Program-made: the position numbers and the translations under genes
The notes under the pieces: generated by a model
Told to the model about the DNA's origin: nothing
What the model saw: the letters and a program-made list of their open reading frames with translations, nothing else
Databases searched by the model: none
Origin: Aliishimia sp963922415
GTDB taxonomy: Bacteria > Pseudomonadota > Alphaproteobacteria > Rhodobacterales > Rhodobacteraceae
DNA length: 64,000 bases
Assembly (NCBI GenBank): GCA_963922415.1
Contig: CAWUIP010000003.1
Location: 29,753-93,752, forward strand
Direction of reading: 5' to 3'
Shown here: in pieces, positions 16,680-24,865 of the stretch
Numbering within the stretch: position 1 is the first letter of the stretch
Layout: every line of letters starts with the position of its first letter

Positions 16680-17567
16680 TTAGAAGTTGAAGCGGATACC
16701 GAAGTCAGCTTTGTTTACGCCGCCATCGTCGCCGATGCCGCCGCGCAGTGTAACACCGCCACCCAGGTCGTGCACGAAGCCAAGACCGAAGCGTGCGTCG
16801 AAGCCAGGAGCGTCGGAGTCACCGTAAGCAACAACGATGTCTGTCGCTGCGCCAACACCGATGGAGCCGGACAGACCGTAGAATGTGTCGCTGCCGTCGT
16901 CACCGACAAGACCAGCCACTTTAACGTTGCCGATCGCGCCACCAACAGTCAGAACAACCAGCTCGTTGTTGACGTCGCTGTCTGCGAAGCCAAGAGCAAC
17001 AGTCCAGTCACCGAACGCGTAGGAAACGCTGATCGCTGCTTCTTCGTCTGCAACCGAGTCATCGGAGTACGACGCGATGATGCCGAAGCCGTTCGCGGAG
17101 TAGGATGCAACGATTGTCTGGCCGCCTGCGCCGCCGGAGCTGTAGCCGTCGAAGCCGAAGCTGTTGCCTTCGTACTGACCGATGAAGTTGGTCAGGCCAG
17201 GCTCGAAGCCGTAGTAGTTCGGCATGGAGTCGATTGCGCCGCCAGTGTTACCAACGTCCAAACGGAACGCGCCGGATTTGATGGTGAAACGTGGGCCGTT
17301 GAAGCCTGCGACGTTCGATGTGCCGTTCGCATTGTCGTCGGACTGAACACGAACACGTGCTTCCAGTTCCAGACCGTTGTCTGCAACTGCTTCCACGTCG
17401 ATGTTCAGACGGAAACGATGCTCGATGCGTGTTTCGTTAGTTGTGTTGGATTCGTCGTACAAAACACCCCAACGAGCGTAACCGCTCATTGCGACGTTCG
17501 CGATATCCGCTGCTGCTGCGCCGGCGGTGACGACGAGAGCAGTAGTAGCGATGAGAACTTTTTTCAT
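16680..17567 (-). CDS. Rhodobacter-type general porin
   Basis: 295 aa. It forms a 16-stranded beta-barrel trimer in the outer membrane for passive diffusion of small solutes. A clean signal peptide (MKKVLIATTALVVTAGAAAA) precedes DIANVAMSGYARWG. Alternating amphipathic strands rich in Gly, Asp and Asn fill the rest, and the chain ends with the phenylalanine needed for BAM recognition (FGIRFNF). Codon use looks strongly biased, as in highly expressed genes, and produces long antisense shadows. A 234-bp divergent region separates it from the DUF3576 gene. Confidence 0.95.
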   Translation of the reverse strand: MKKVLIATTALVVTAGAAAADIANVAMSGYARWGVLYDESNTTNETRIEHRFRLNIDVEAVADNGLELEARVRVQSDDNANGTSNVAGFNGPRFTIKSGAFRLDVGNTGGAIDSMPNYYGFEPGLTNFIGQYEGNSFGFDGYSSGGAGGQTIVASYSANGFGIIASYSDDSVADEEAAISVSYAFGDWTVALGFADSDVNNELVVLTVGGAIGNVKVAGLVGDDGSDTFYGLSGSIGVGAATDIVVAYGDSDAPGFDARFGLGFVHDLGGGVTLRGGIGDDGGVNKADFGIRFNF

Positions 17568-17801
17568 CAGTTTTCCCTCAGTTTTCGCATTTCTAAGCCC
17601 ATGCTTGCTTACCGCCAGCTTGGACGAACACCATCGTGTTTCGCTCTTTGACCGCAGAACTGCAACGGCTCTGACCTTGTGCCAGCCAGATCATAAAGTG
17701 ATGGTGCAGCTATGCCACACATCTAATCTACGCCAAATGGCACCGGCAAATGCGATCCATCTTGCTCAACCTTTCGCTTGCCGATATCACTTCAAAAACT
17801 C
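17568..17801. promoter_or_regulatory. divergent intergenic region, porin / DUF3576
   Basis: These 234 bp must hold the promoter of the highly expressed porin on the minus strand and probably that of the DUF3576 gene on the plus strand. No ORF or palindrome stands out to me, and I cannot name a regulator. Confidence 0.4.
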
Positions 17802-18296
17802 ATGGCGGGATCCGGGACAGTGCAGAAGACACCCAAAAAACTCTTATATCTTACGCTTTTTTGCGCTTTGGCAGCGTGTGGCGAGCCGAACACGGACGCC
17901 ACTGGCAATTTGGATCCAGACCCCGACAATCGGCGCCAAGCCAATAACAACGCCGGAACGTCGATCTTAGACCTCTTCAGACGCGAAGATACCGAAGCCA
18001 AAGTGTCGGTGAATCGCTATATCTGGAACGCGTCGCTTCAAGTCTTGGATTTTCTGCCGATTCAGAGCATCGACCCGTTCACAGGCGTTATTGTTACAGG
18101 CTTTGGCGCACCTCCAGGCGGGGGACGGGCCTATCGCGCCACAGTTCTGATCGACGACCCAGCTCTGGATGCACGCTCGCTCAAGGTTGCGTTGCAGACA
18201 CGTAGCGGCCCAGCCAGCGCTGCGACCGTTCGTGCTATCGAAGACGCGATCCTAACACGCGCCCGACAGCTGCGCGTTGGTGATTCTCGGCTTTAA
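17802..18296 (+). CDS. DUF3576 lipoprotein
   Basis: 164 aa from the ATG at 17802; an ATG at 17778 would extend the cytoplasmic end. A basic N-region and hydrophobic stretch end in a lipobox (CALAAC), so the mature protein begins at Cys and is probably an outer-membrane lipoprotein. The body (SVNRYIWNASLQVLDFLP, GVIVTGFGAPPGG) fits DUF3576, an alphaproteobacterial family of unknown function usually placed just before leuS, as here. Confidence 0.88.
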   Translation: MAGSGTVQKTPKKLLYLTLFCALAACGEPNTDATGNLDPDPDNRRQANNNAGTSILDLFRREDTEAKVSVNRYIWNASLQVLDFLPIQSIDPFTGVIVTGFGAPPGGGRAYRATVLIDDPALDARSLKVALQTRSGPASAATVRAIEDAILTRARQLRVGDSRL

Positions 18297-18323
18297 CTGA
18301 CGCTGCAGACACACTATCAATCG

Positions 18324-18346
18324 CGCCGGGCCCTGCCCGGCGTTTT
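18324..18346 (+). terminator. Rho-independent terminator before leuS
   Basis: Perfect 8-bp stem CGCCGGGC/GCCCGGCG with a 3-nt loop, followed by TTTT. It ends 21 bp upstream of the leuS ATG, so it closes the DUF3576 transcript or acts as an attenuator for leuS. Confidence 0.75.
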
Positions 18347-18367
18347 GCTGTTAAAAAGGACACGAGA

Positions 18368-20923
18368 ATGGACCGCTACACGCCCAGCGAGATCGAGGCG
18401 AAATGGCAAAAGGCCTGGGAGGACGCCGGAACGTTCCGCGCCGTCCGCGACGAATCTAAGCCCAAATACTACGTGCTGGAAATGTTTCCCTATCCATCGG
18501 GGCGTATCCATATCGGACATGTGCGCAACTACACGATGGGCGACGTGATCGCGCGGTACAAGCACGCGACCGGTCATAATGTCCTGCACCCCATGGGCTT
18601 TGACGCCTTCGGGATGCCTGCCGAAAACGCCGCGATGGCCATCGGCGGCCACCCCAAGGAATGGACGTATTCCAACATCGACGACATGGTCGCGCAGATG
18701 AAACCGATGGGGTTCTCGCTGGATTGGGAGCGGATGTTTGCGACCTGTGATCCAGAATACTACGGGCAGCAGCAGTCTCTGTTTCTGGACTTTCTTGAGG
18801 CCGGGTTGGTCTATCGCAAGAACGCGGTCGTGAACTGGGATCCGGTCGATATGACCGTTCTGGCCAATGAGCAGGTCATCGACGGCAAGGGCTGGCGGTC
18901 GGGCGCCGATGTCGAGCGGCGCGAGCTCACGCAGTGGTTCTTTAAGATCTCTGACTATTCCGAAGAGTTGCTGGAAGCGTTGGATCATCTGGAAAACTGG
19001 CCCGCCAAGGTGCGGCTGATGCAGGAAAACTGGATTGGCAAGTCGCGTGGCATCGAGGTTCCGTTTGCGCGCACGGATGGGGCCGAGGATATTGTGTGCT
19101 ACTCGACGCGGCCAGATACGCTGCGCGGCGCAACCTTCTTGGCAATCTCGGCTGAACACCCGATCAGCCGCGCGATGGCCGAAGACGACCCAGAGATCGC
19201 CGCCTTCATCGCTGAAACGCGTAAGATGGACACCACCGAAGCGGCCATGGAGAAGGCTGAAAAGAAGGGCCTCAAAACAGGTATCACGGTCCGCCATCCG
19301 ATCTGGCCGGATCGTGAGCTTCCCGTTTGGATCGGCAACTTTGTTCTGATGGAGTACGGCACAGGCGCGATTTACGGCTGCCCGGCGCATGATCAGCGCG
19401 ATTTGGATTTCGCCCGCAAATACGACCTGCCGGTCGTGCACGCGTTCCACATGCCGGGCGACGACACCGAAGTGACGACAGAAGCCTTGGTGCCAACGAA
19501 GTCTGAGAAGGTCGTTTATGTGGACCACTTCACCGGCCTGACAGACGCGACCAGCCAAGAGGGCATCGACCAGAGCATCGACTGGATGGAAGCGCGCGAC
19601 TTGGGCACGGGTCAAGTGAAGTTCCGCCTGCGCGATTGGGGCCTGTCACGGCAACGCTATTGGGGCTGCCCAATCCCAGTTGTTCATTGCGACACTTGTG
19701 GCGTGGTGCCCGAGAAAAAAGAAAACCTACCGATTGAGCTGCCTGACGATGTCAGCTTTGACATCCCTGGCAATCCGCTGGACCGCCATCCAACCTGGCG
19801 CAACTGCATCTGCCCCAAATGTGGTGGGGCGGCGCTGCGCGAAACCGACACGATGGACACATTCGTCGATTCGTCTTGGTACTTTGCCCGCTTCACCGCA
19901 CCGCGCGCGACCACGCCGACCGAAAAGGCAGATGCCGATTACTGGATGAACGTCGATCAGTACATCGGCGGCATCGAACACGCGATCCTGCATCTGCTCT
20001 ATTCCCGCTTCTTCGCCCGCGCGATGAACATCACCGGCCACCTGTCCGAGAAAAGCCGCGAACCGTTCGACGCGCTTTTCACCCAAGGCATGGTGACGCA
20101 CGCGATTTTCCAGACCGAAGACGCGCAGACCGGGCGGCCCGTTTATCACTACCCAGAGACGGTCGAGCTGCGCGACGGCAAGGCGTTCCTGAAGGAAGAC
20201 GGGCGCGAGTGTCAGGTGGTGCCGTCGGCCAAGATGTCGAAGTCCAAAAACAACGTCGTCGATCCGATGGACATCATCGCAAGCTTTGGAGCGGACACGG
20301 CGCGGTGGTTCGTCCTCAGCGACTCGCCGCCCGAACGGGACGTGGAGTGGACCGCCGCCGGGGCCGAAGCGGCCTACAAGCATCTGGGCCGAGTCTGGAG
20401 CCTATGCGACCGTATCGGAAAGATGAACCCAAGCGTTTCTGGGTCTGACGACGCCGCACTTTTGCGCGAGATGCACAAGACCATTCACGATGTGACCATG
20501 GGTGTCGAAAGTTTCGGCTTTAATGCCGCCATCGCCAAGCTTTATGGTTTCACCAGCACCCTGTCGAAATCCAAGGCTGGTCATGCAGCCATGCGTGAGG
20601 CGGTGATGACTCTGGCGCAATTGATGGCGCCCATGACGCCGCATTTGGCAGAGGACATCTGGCATCATCAAGGCGGCGACGGACTGTGCGCGGAGGCCCC
20701 TTGGCCACAGGCAGACCCAGACATGATGATTGAAGACACTGTCACCCTGCCGATCCAAATAAACGGCAAACGACGTGCAGAAGTGACCGTTGCAAAAGAC
20801 TTGGACAAAGCCGAAATCGAAGCCATAGCCTTGGCTGAAGAGGCGGTTATACGCGCCTTGGACGGAGCGACACCAAAGAAGGTTATCGTTGTGCCAGGCC
20901 GGATCGTGAATGTAGTTGTTTAG
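18368..20923 (+). CDS. leuS: leucyl-tRNA synthetase
   Basis: 851 aa, class Ia aminoacyl-tRNA synthetase that charges tRNA-Leu. ATG at 18368 with AAAAGGA upstream. Seen: the HIGH element in YPSGRIHIGHVRNYTMGD (about 42-59), the editing domain inserted in the Rossmann fold (CYSTRPDTLRGATF, YGTGAIYGCPAHDQRD), a zinc-type segment CDTCGVVP with CPKCGG, and KMSKSKNN (about 630) before the anticodon-binding domain. It heads the leuS-lptE-holA cluster. Its last codons overlap the lptE start. Confidence 0.98.
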   Translation: MDRYTPSEIEAKWQKAWEDAGTFRAVRDESKPKYYVLEMFPYPSGRIHIGHVRNYTMGDVIARYKHATGHNVLHPMGFDAFGMPAENAAMAIGGHPKEWTYSNIDDMVAQMKPMGFSLDWERMFATCDPEYYGQQQSLFLDFLEAGLVYRKNAVVNWDPVDMTVLANEQVIDGKGWRSGADVERRELTQWFFKISDYSEELLEALDHLENWPAKVRLMQENWIGKSRGIEVPFARTDGAEDIVCYSTRPDTLRGATFLAISAEHPISRAMAEDDPEIAAFIAETRKMDTTEAAMEKAEKKGLKTGITVRHPIWPDRELPVWIGNFVLMEYGTGAIYGCPAHDQRDLDFARKYDLPVVHAFHMPGDDTEVTTEALVPTKSEKVVYVDHFTGLTDATSQEGIDQSIDWMEARDLGTGQVKFRLRDWGLSRQRYWGCPIPVVHCDTCGVVPEKKENLPIELPDDVSFDIPGNPLDRHPTWRNCICPKCGGAALRETDTMDTFVDSSWYFARFTAPRATTPTEKADADYWMNVDQYIGGIEHAILHLLYSRFFARAMNITGHLSEKSREPFDALFTQGMVTHAIFQTEDAQTGRPVYHYPETVELRDGKAFLKEDGRECQVVPSAKMSKSKNNVVDPMDIIASFGADTARWFVLSDSPPERDVEWTAAGAEAAYKHLGRVWSLCDRIGKMNPSVSGSDDAALLREMHKTIHDVTMGVESFGFNAAIAKLYGFTSTLSKSKAGHAAMREAVMTLAQLMAPMTPHLAEDIWHHQGGDGLCAEAPWPQADPDMMIEDTVTLPIQINGKRRAEVTVAKDLDKAEIEAIALAEEAVIRALDGATPKKVIVVPGRIVNVVV

Positions 20924-21389
20924 CCGTCGCATCCTCCTTGCAGGTCTTGCTGGCCTGCCTGCATGTGGCTTCTCCCCGGCCTATGGACCGGGGGCAACCG
21001 GATCCGAGTTGCGGAATTCTGTCCTTGTAACGGAGCCCACAACGAGCGAGACCTTTCTCTTGGTCCAGCGCCTGGAGGAACGACTGGGCGCACCCACGTT
21101 GCCGCGCTACGACTTGTCGGTAAATCTTACAACCACGACAGCCGGACTGGGCATTGACCCGGAAGGCGACACGCTTCGGTTCAATACGATCGGTACGGCA
21201 GGCTATGTTTTGGTAGACCGGCAAACGGGGGCGCAACTGGCCTCAGGCACCGTGAACAGCTTTACGGGGTTTTCCGCCAGCGACAGCACTGTGGCAACGC
21301 TTGCCTCACAACGCGACTCCGTCGAACGCCTGATGGTAATCATAGCAGACCAGATTGTCGCACGGCTTGTGTCGGTCGACCTTCCATGA
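20916..21389 (+). CDS. lptE: LPS assembly lipoprotein LptE
   Basis: 157 aa. The start is a TTG at 20916, because an in-frame TAG sits immediately upstream (20913-20915) and no ATG precedes the lipoprotein signal FSRRILLAGLAGLPACG. The mature N-terminus is the lipobox Cys. LptE plugs the LptD barrel in the outer membrane for lipopolysaccharide insertion. Identification rests on the signal, size and fixed leuS-lptE-holA order. It overlaps leuS by 8 nt and holA by 4 nt, implying translational coupling. Confidence 0.9.
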   Translation: MFSRRILLAGLAGLPACGFSPAYGPGATGSELRNSVLVTEPTTSETFLLVQRLEERLGAPTLPRYDLSVNLTTTTAGLGIDPEGDTLRFNTIGTAGYVLVDRQTGAQLASGTVNSFTGFSASDSTVATLASQRDSVERLMVIIADQIVARLVSVDLP

Positions 21390-22414
21390 AGCTGTCCACG
21401 CGCGATGCGCCGGCTTATTTCGCCAAACCCGATCCGGACGCCGTTGGACTACTGATCTACGGCGCGGACCCCATGCGTATTGCCTTGCGGCGGCAAGAGG
21501 TCATCAACAATCTAATCGGGCCAGATGGCGCGGATGAGATGCGCCTGACGCGCATGCCTGCAGCTGATTTGCGAAAGGACCCTGCGCGGGTCTCGGATGA
21601 AATCAAAGCCGTCAGCTTCTTTCCCGGCCCGCGCGTCGTCTTTGTAGAAGACGCAACCGACACAGCTGCTTCGGCGATTTTGAACGCGCTCGACGACTGG
21701 TCCCCTGGAGACGCGCAAATTGTCGTCACCGCTGGGACGCTGAAGGCGACATCAAAGCTGCGCAAAGCGTTTGAGGCACATGCAAGAACCTATGCGACCG
21801 GCATCTACGACGATCCACCCTCGCGAGCGGAGATTGAGAAGATGCTCGCCGACGCGAAGCTGTCACCGCCAAGCGGCCCCATCATGGCAGCGCTCAGCGA
21901 TATGGCGCGCGCGATGGATCCGGGCGATTTCCGGCAGATGTTGGAAAAGCTCGCGCTTTACAAGCTGGGCGACCAAAGCCCGATTGAGGCAGAAGACATA
22001 GACGCCTGTGCGCCTGCGTCGACAGAGGCGGAGTTGGACGACATATTGCACATTGTCGCCGAGGCGCGGGCAGATCAGATCGCGCCCGTGCTGCGGCGAT
22101 TGCAATCGCAAGGGGCCAACCCCGTCTCGCTGACCATCGCGGCCATGCGCCACTTTCGAACGCTACACGCCGCTGCGTCGGACCCAGGCGGCGCTGCACA
22201 GGGCATTGGCCGCGTGCGCCCGCCTGTGTTTGGCCCGCGCCGGGACCGCATGACGCGGCAGGCGCAGTCTTGGGGCGCGCATAAGCTTGATGCCGCTTTG
22301 GGCGTTTTGACGGATACGGACCTCGCGCTGCGCTCGGCCGGGCAAACCGCGCCGCAGATGGCGCTTGTAGAGCGCGCCTTCATTCGCCTTGCGATGTTGG
22401 GCGCACCGCGCTGA
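21386..22414 (+). CDS. holA: DNA polymerase III delta subunit
   Basis: 342 aa, ATG in an ATGA overlap with lptE. The delta subunit opens the beta sliding clamp within the clamp-loader complex. The sequence fits a degenerate AAA+ fold without nucleotide-binding motifs: GLLIYGADPMRIALRR near the start, FFPGPRVVFVEDATD, DWSPGDAQIVVTAG, LRKAFEAHARTYATGIYDD, and a helical C-terminal collar domain (VSLTIAAMRHFRTLHAA). Confidence 0.93.
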   Translation: MKLSTRDAPAYFAKPDPDAVGLLIYGADPMRIALRRQEVINNLIGPDGADEMRLTRMPAADLRKDPARVSDEIKAVSFFPGPRVVFVEDATDTAASAILNALDDWSPGDAQIVVTAGTLKATSKLRKAFEAHARTYATGIYDDPPSRAEIEKMLADAKLSPPSGPIMAALSDMARAMDPGDFRQMLEKLALYKLGDQSPIEAEDIDACAPASTEAELDDILHIVAEARADQIAPVLRRLQSQGANPVSLTIAAMRHFRTLHAAASDPGGAAQGIGRVRPPVFGPRRDRMTRQAQSWGAHKLDAALGVLTDTDLALRSAGQTAPQMALVERAFIRLAMLGAPR

Positions 22415-22471
22415 CACTTGCGGCCCATCCCGCAACCTGCAAACTTGGCCACACAGCAAGTGGAGACGGTG

Positions 22472-23065
22472 ATGTATCAAGTATACGGGAGTGTGACGAG
22501 CCGGGCGTTTCGCGTCCTGTGGACACTTGAAGAGCTCGGCGAGGCGTACACGCTCATCAAGGCCGGGCCGCAATCAGACGAGATCCGCGCGCTAAACCCA
22601 TTGGGCAAGATACCAGTCTTGGTGGATGGCGACGACGTCCTCCACGACTCGGTCGCCATCATGACGTACCTTGCCGACAAGCATGGCGGATTAACGGCAC
22701 CGGCAGGGACCACCGCGCGCGCCGCACAGGACGCGGCCACGCTTTGGGTGATCGACGAATTTGACGCGCAGCTTTGGGCGATGGCCAAGCACGGGTTTAT
22801 CCTGCCCGAGGATCAACGCGTTCCCGAGATCCGGCCTGCGCTGCGATCAGACCTGATACGCAAGATTGACATGCTGGGAGAGCGGCTAAACGGCGAATTC
22901 TTGGTGGGCGATCAGTTCACCATCGCGGATATCCTTTGCGTACACTGCCTCAACTGGGCCATCGGCGCCAAAGTCCCGATGGAGAACGACACCGTCAACG
23001 CCTACGCGAAGACCTTGCGCGCCCGGCCTGCGTTCCAACGCGTGCGCGCTCTGAACCAAGACTGA
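22472..23065 (+). CDS. glutathione S-transferase family protein
   Basis: 197 aa from the ATG at 22472 with GGAGACGG upstream. The thioredoxin-like domain (MYQVYGSVTSRAFRVLWTL) carries the cis-Pro motif GKIPVLVDG and the helix start HDSVAIMTYLADKHGG. A helical C-terminal domain (EFLVGDQFTIADILCVHCLNW) is typical of GSTs. The Ser in GSVTSRAFR may activate glutathione. Substrate unknown. Confidence 0.9.
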   Translation: MYQVYGSVTSRAFRVLWTLEELGEAYTLIKAGPQSDEIRALNPLGKIPVLVDGDDVLHDSVAIMTYLADKHGGLTAPAGTTARAAQDAATLWVIDEFDAQLWAMAKHGFILPEDQRVPEIRPALRSDLIRKIDMLGERLNGEFLVGDQFTIADILCVHCLNWAIGAKVPMENDTVNAYAKTLRARPAFQRVRALNQD

Positions 23066-23090
23066 CTCGGAAGCGAAGGAGCCTTCCCAA

Positions 23091-23699
23091 ATGTCCATCG
23101 AATTCCTTCTGACCTCGCTCGTTGTCGTGCTTTTGCCGGGGACCGGTGTGATTTACACGCTCGCCGTCGGACTGGGTCGCGGATTTGCCGCCTCGGTCGC
23201 GGCGGCCTTTGGGTGCACATTGGGTATTTTGCCCGCAGCACTGGCCAGCATTGTCGGACTTGCGGCGCTTTTGCACACCAGTGCGCTGGCCTTCACGGTG
23301 ATCAAATACCTGGGCGTTCTTTACCTTTTCTACATGGCCTGGAGCATCTTGAAAGACGGGGGCAGTATGGATGTAAAGGCCGCGCGCGATCGCAAGGGCC
23401 TAGTAAAGATCGCGGTCACTGGCACCTTGATCAACGTTCTGAACCCGAAGCTGTCGCTCTTCTTCTTGGCGTTCTTACCACAGTTTATCGAAGCTGAGGC
23501 TGCCAATGCGACGCAGCAGCTTTTGCTTCTGGCGGGCGTGTTTATGGCCATGACCTTTGCGGTCTTTGTGGTCTATGGGGCCTTCGCAGCGACAGCGCGG
23601 GACTATGTGATCCACCGCCCTGCCGTGATGCGCTGGATTAAGCGGAGCTTTGCGGGCGTTTTTGGCTTTCTTGGGGCGCGGTTGGCGCTGGCGGACTAG
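23091..23699 (+). CDS. LysE-family amino-acid exporter
   Basis: 202 aa, about six hydrophobic helices in the inner membrane. GGAG precedes the ATG. The family signature is visible: LLPGTGVIYTLAVGLGRGF near the N-terminus (usually PGP), YLFYMAWSILKDGG, and LINVLNPKLSLFFLAFLPQF. RhtB/LysE proteins export amino acids or homoserine lactones; substrate cannot be assigned. It converges with the flavoprotein gene with a 4-bp overlap. Confidence 0.92.
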   Translation: MSIEFLLTSLVVVLLPGTGVIYTLAVGLGRGFAASVAAAFGCTLGILPAALASIVGLAALLHTSALAFTVIKYLGVLYLFYMAWSILKDGGSMDVKAARDRKGLVKIAVTGTLINVLNPKLSLFFLAFLPQFIEAEAANATQQLLLLAGVFMAMTFAVFVVYGAFAATARDYVIHRPAVMRWIKRSFAGVFGFLGARLALAD

Positions 23700-24865
23700 A
23701 GTTCCTTGCCGTGAGCCTCGGCCCAAAGGGCAGCGTGCCGCCCGGCCCAGGCCCCCGTGGCAAAACACGCTGTTAAAAGCCACCCGCCCGTCGGCGCGTC
23801 CCAATCCAACATCTCGCCTGCACAGAACACGCCGGGGCGGTCGTGCAGCATAAGGGTGTCATCAAGTCCAGCAAAGGTGAGCCCACCTGCGGTCGAGATG
23901 GCTTTGTCCATCGGGGCGAACCCCGTTGTCGGCACAGGCAGCGCCTTCAGCACAGTGGGCCAGTCGGCAGCACCGCGGCCAAATTCTTGCGCCAGAGCGC
24001 GCTTGAGGGGTGACAGGCCCAGCGACTTGCGCAGCCAGGCAGCGCGCGTGGTCTTCTTGGGTTTGGCCGCCCAGCGCGCGCCGAGTGTCGCGGCCTCTAG
24101 ATCCGGCACCAGATCAAGGTGCAAAGGGGCCGTGCGCAAGGCGGGCGTCAGCGCATAGATCCCACCGCCCTCAAGGCCCGCTTCGGTCAGCACGGCCTCA
24201 CCGCGCGACACGGTCGAACCGGCGGACCAGGACACGGCCTTGATCGCGCCCCCAATATACGGGGCCATATGCGGCGTCCAAGGAACAGTTACGCCCACAT
24301 TGCTGGGCTGGAAATCTGCGCAAGGCGCGCCCAGCCAACCGGTCCACGCGCCGTCCGACCCAAGCCGCGCCCAACTGGCACCGCCACAGGCCAGAACTGT
24401 CACGTCCGCGTCGTGAACAGTGTTGTCCAAGATTGGATTGCGTCCGTCTAGGCCAGAGATGCGCGCGCGCGGGCGCAGCGTCACGCCAAGCTCTGCCAAT
24501 CGCGCCAACCAGGCCCGCAACAGTGGCGACGCCTTCATTGCGCGCGGGAACACCCGGCCCGTGGAGCCCACGAACAGCTCTTGCCCCAAGCCTTCAGCCC
24601 AGCCGCGTAACGCCTCGTTGCCAAAGGCCTGTAGCGCGGGGCGCAAACGCCCTGCTGCGGGTCCATAGCCGGACAGGACTTTGTCGAAGTCCCCCTCAAA
24701 GGTCAGGTTCAACCCCGATTTGCCGGCCATCAGGAACTTGCGCGCCGGGCTCGGCTTTGCCTCAAAGACGGTCACCGCGAGCCCTGCCCGCGCCATCACC
24801 TCGGCGGCCATCAACCCCGCAGGACCCGCGCCAACAACGGCGGCTTTTAGCTTTTCTCGGCCCAG
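23696..24865 (-). CDS. BaiN/HI0933-like FAD-dependent oxidoreductase (TIGR03862 type), start codon unclear
   Basis: Reading back from the C-terminus, the frame includes KAAVVGAGPAGLMAAEVMARAG, the FAD dinucleotide-binding motif, so coding begins at or before about 24847. No in-frame ATG, GTG or TTG lies between the upstream stop (24902-24904) and that motif. The first TTG/ATG pair (24814/24811) would delete the GxGxxG motif. The coordinate given uses an in-frame CTG at 24865 as the best guess (389 aa). Other features: LMAGKSGLNLTFEGDF, LACGGASWARLGSDG, TAGGLTFAGLD and a closing segment VFCAGEMLDWDAPTGGWLL, all typical of the family. The reaction is unknown. Confidence 0.8.
   Translation of the reverse strand: MGREKLKAAVVGAGPAGLMAAEVMARAGLAVTVFEAKPSPARKFLMAGKSGLNLTFEGDFDKVLSGYGPAAGRLRPALQAFGNEALRGWAEGLGQELFVGSTGRVFPRAMKASPLLRAWLARLAELGVTLRPRARISGLDGRNPILDNTVHDADVTVLACGGASWARLGSDGAWTGWLGAPCADFQPSNVGVTVPWTPHMAPYIGGAIKAVSWSAGSTVSRGEAVLTEAGLEGGGIYALTPALRTAPLHLDLVPDLEAATLGARWAAKPKKTTRAAWLRKSLGLSPLKRALAQEFGRGAADWPTVLKALPVPTTGFAPMDKAISTAGGLTFAGLDDTLMLHDRPGVFCAGEMLDWDAPTGGWLLTACFATGAWAGRHAALWAEAHGKEL

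Noticed and set aside
16770..17651. 293-aa Cys- and Val-rich open frame antisense to the porin
   Set aside because: It is a mirror of the strongly biased porin codons. The porin has a signal peptide and the C-terminal Phe; the antisense frame has neither.
18317..19615. 432-aa open frame antisense to leuS
   Set aside because: It lies fully inside leuS, whose synthetase motifs are intact. The antisense product has no recognisable domain or start signal. High GC and codon bias create such frames.
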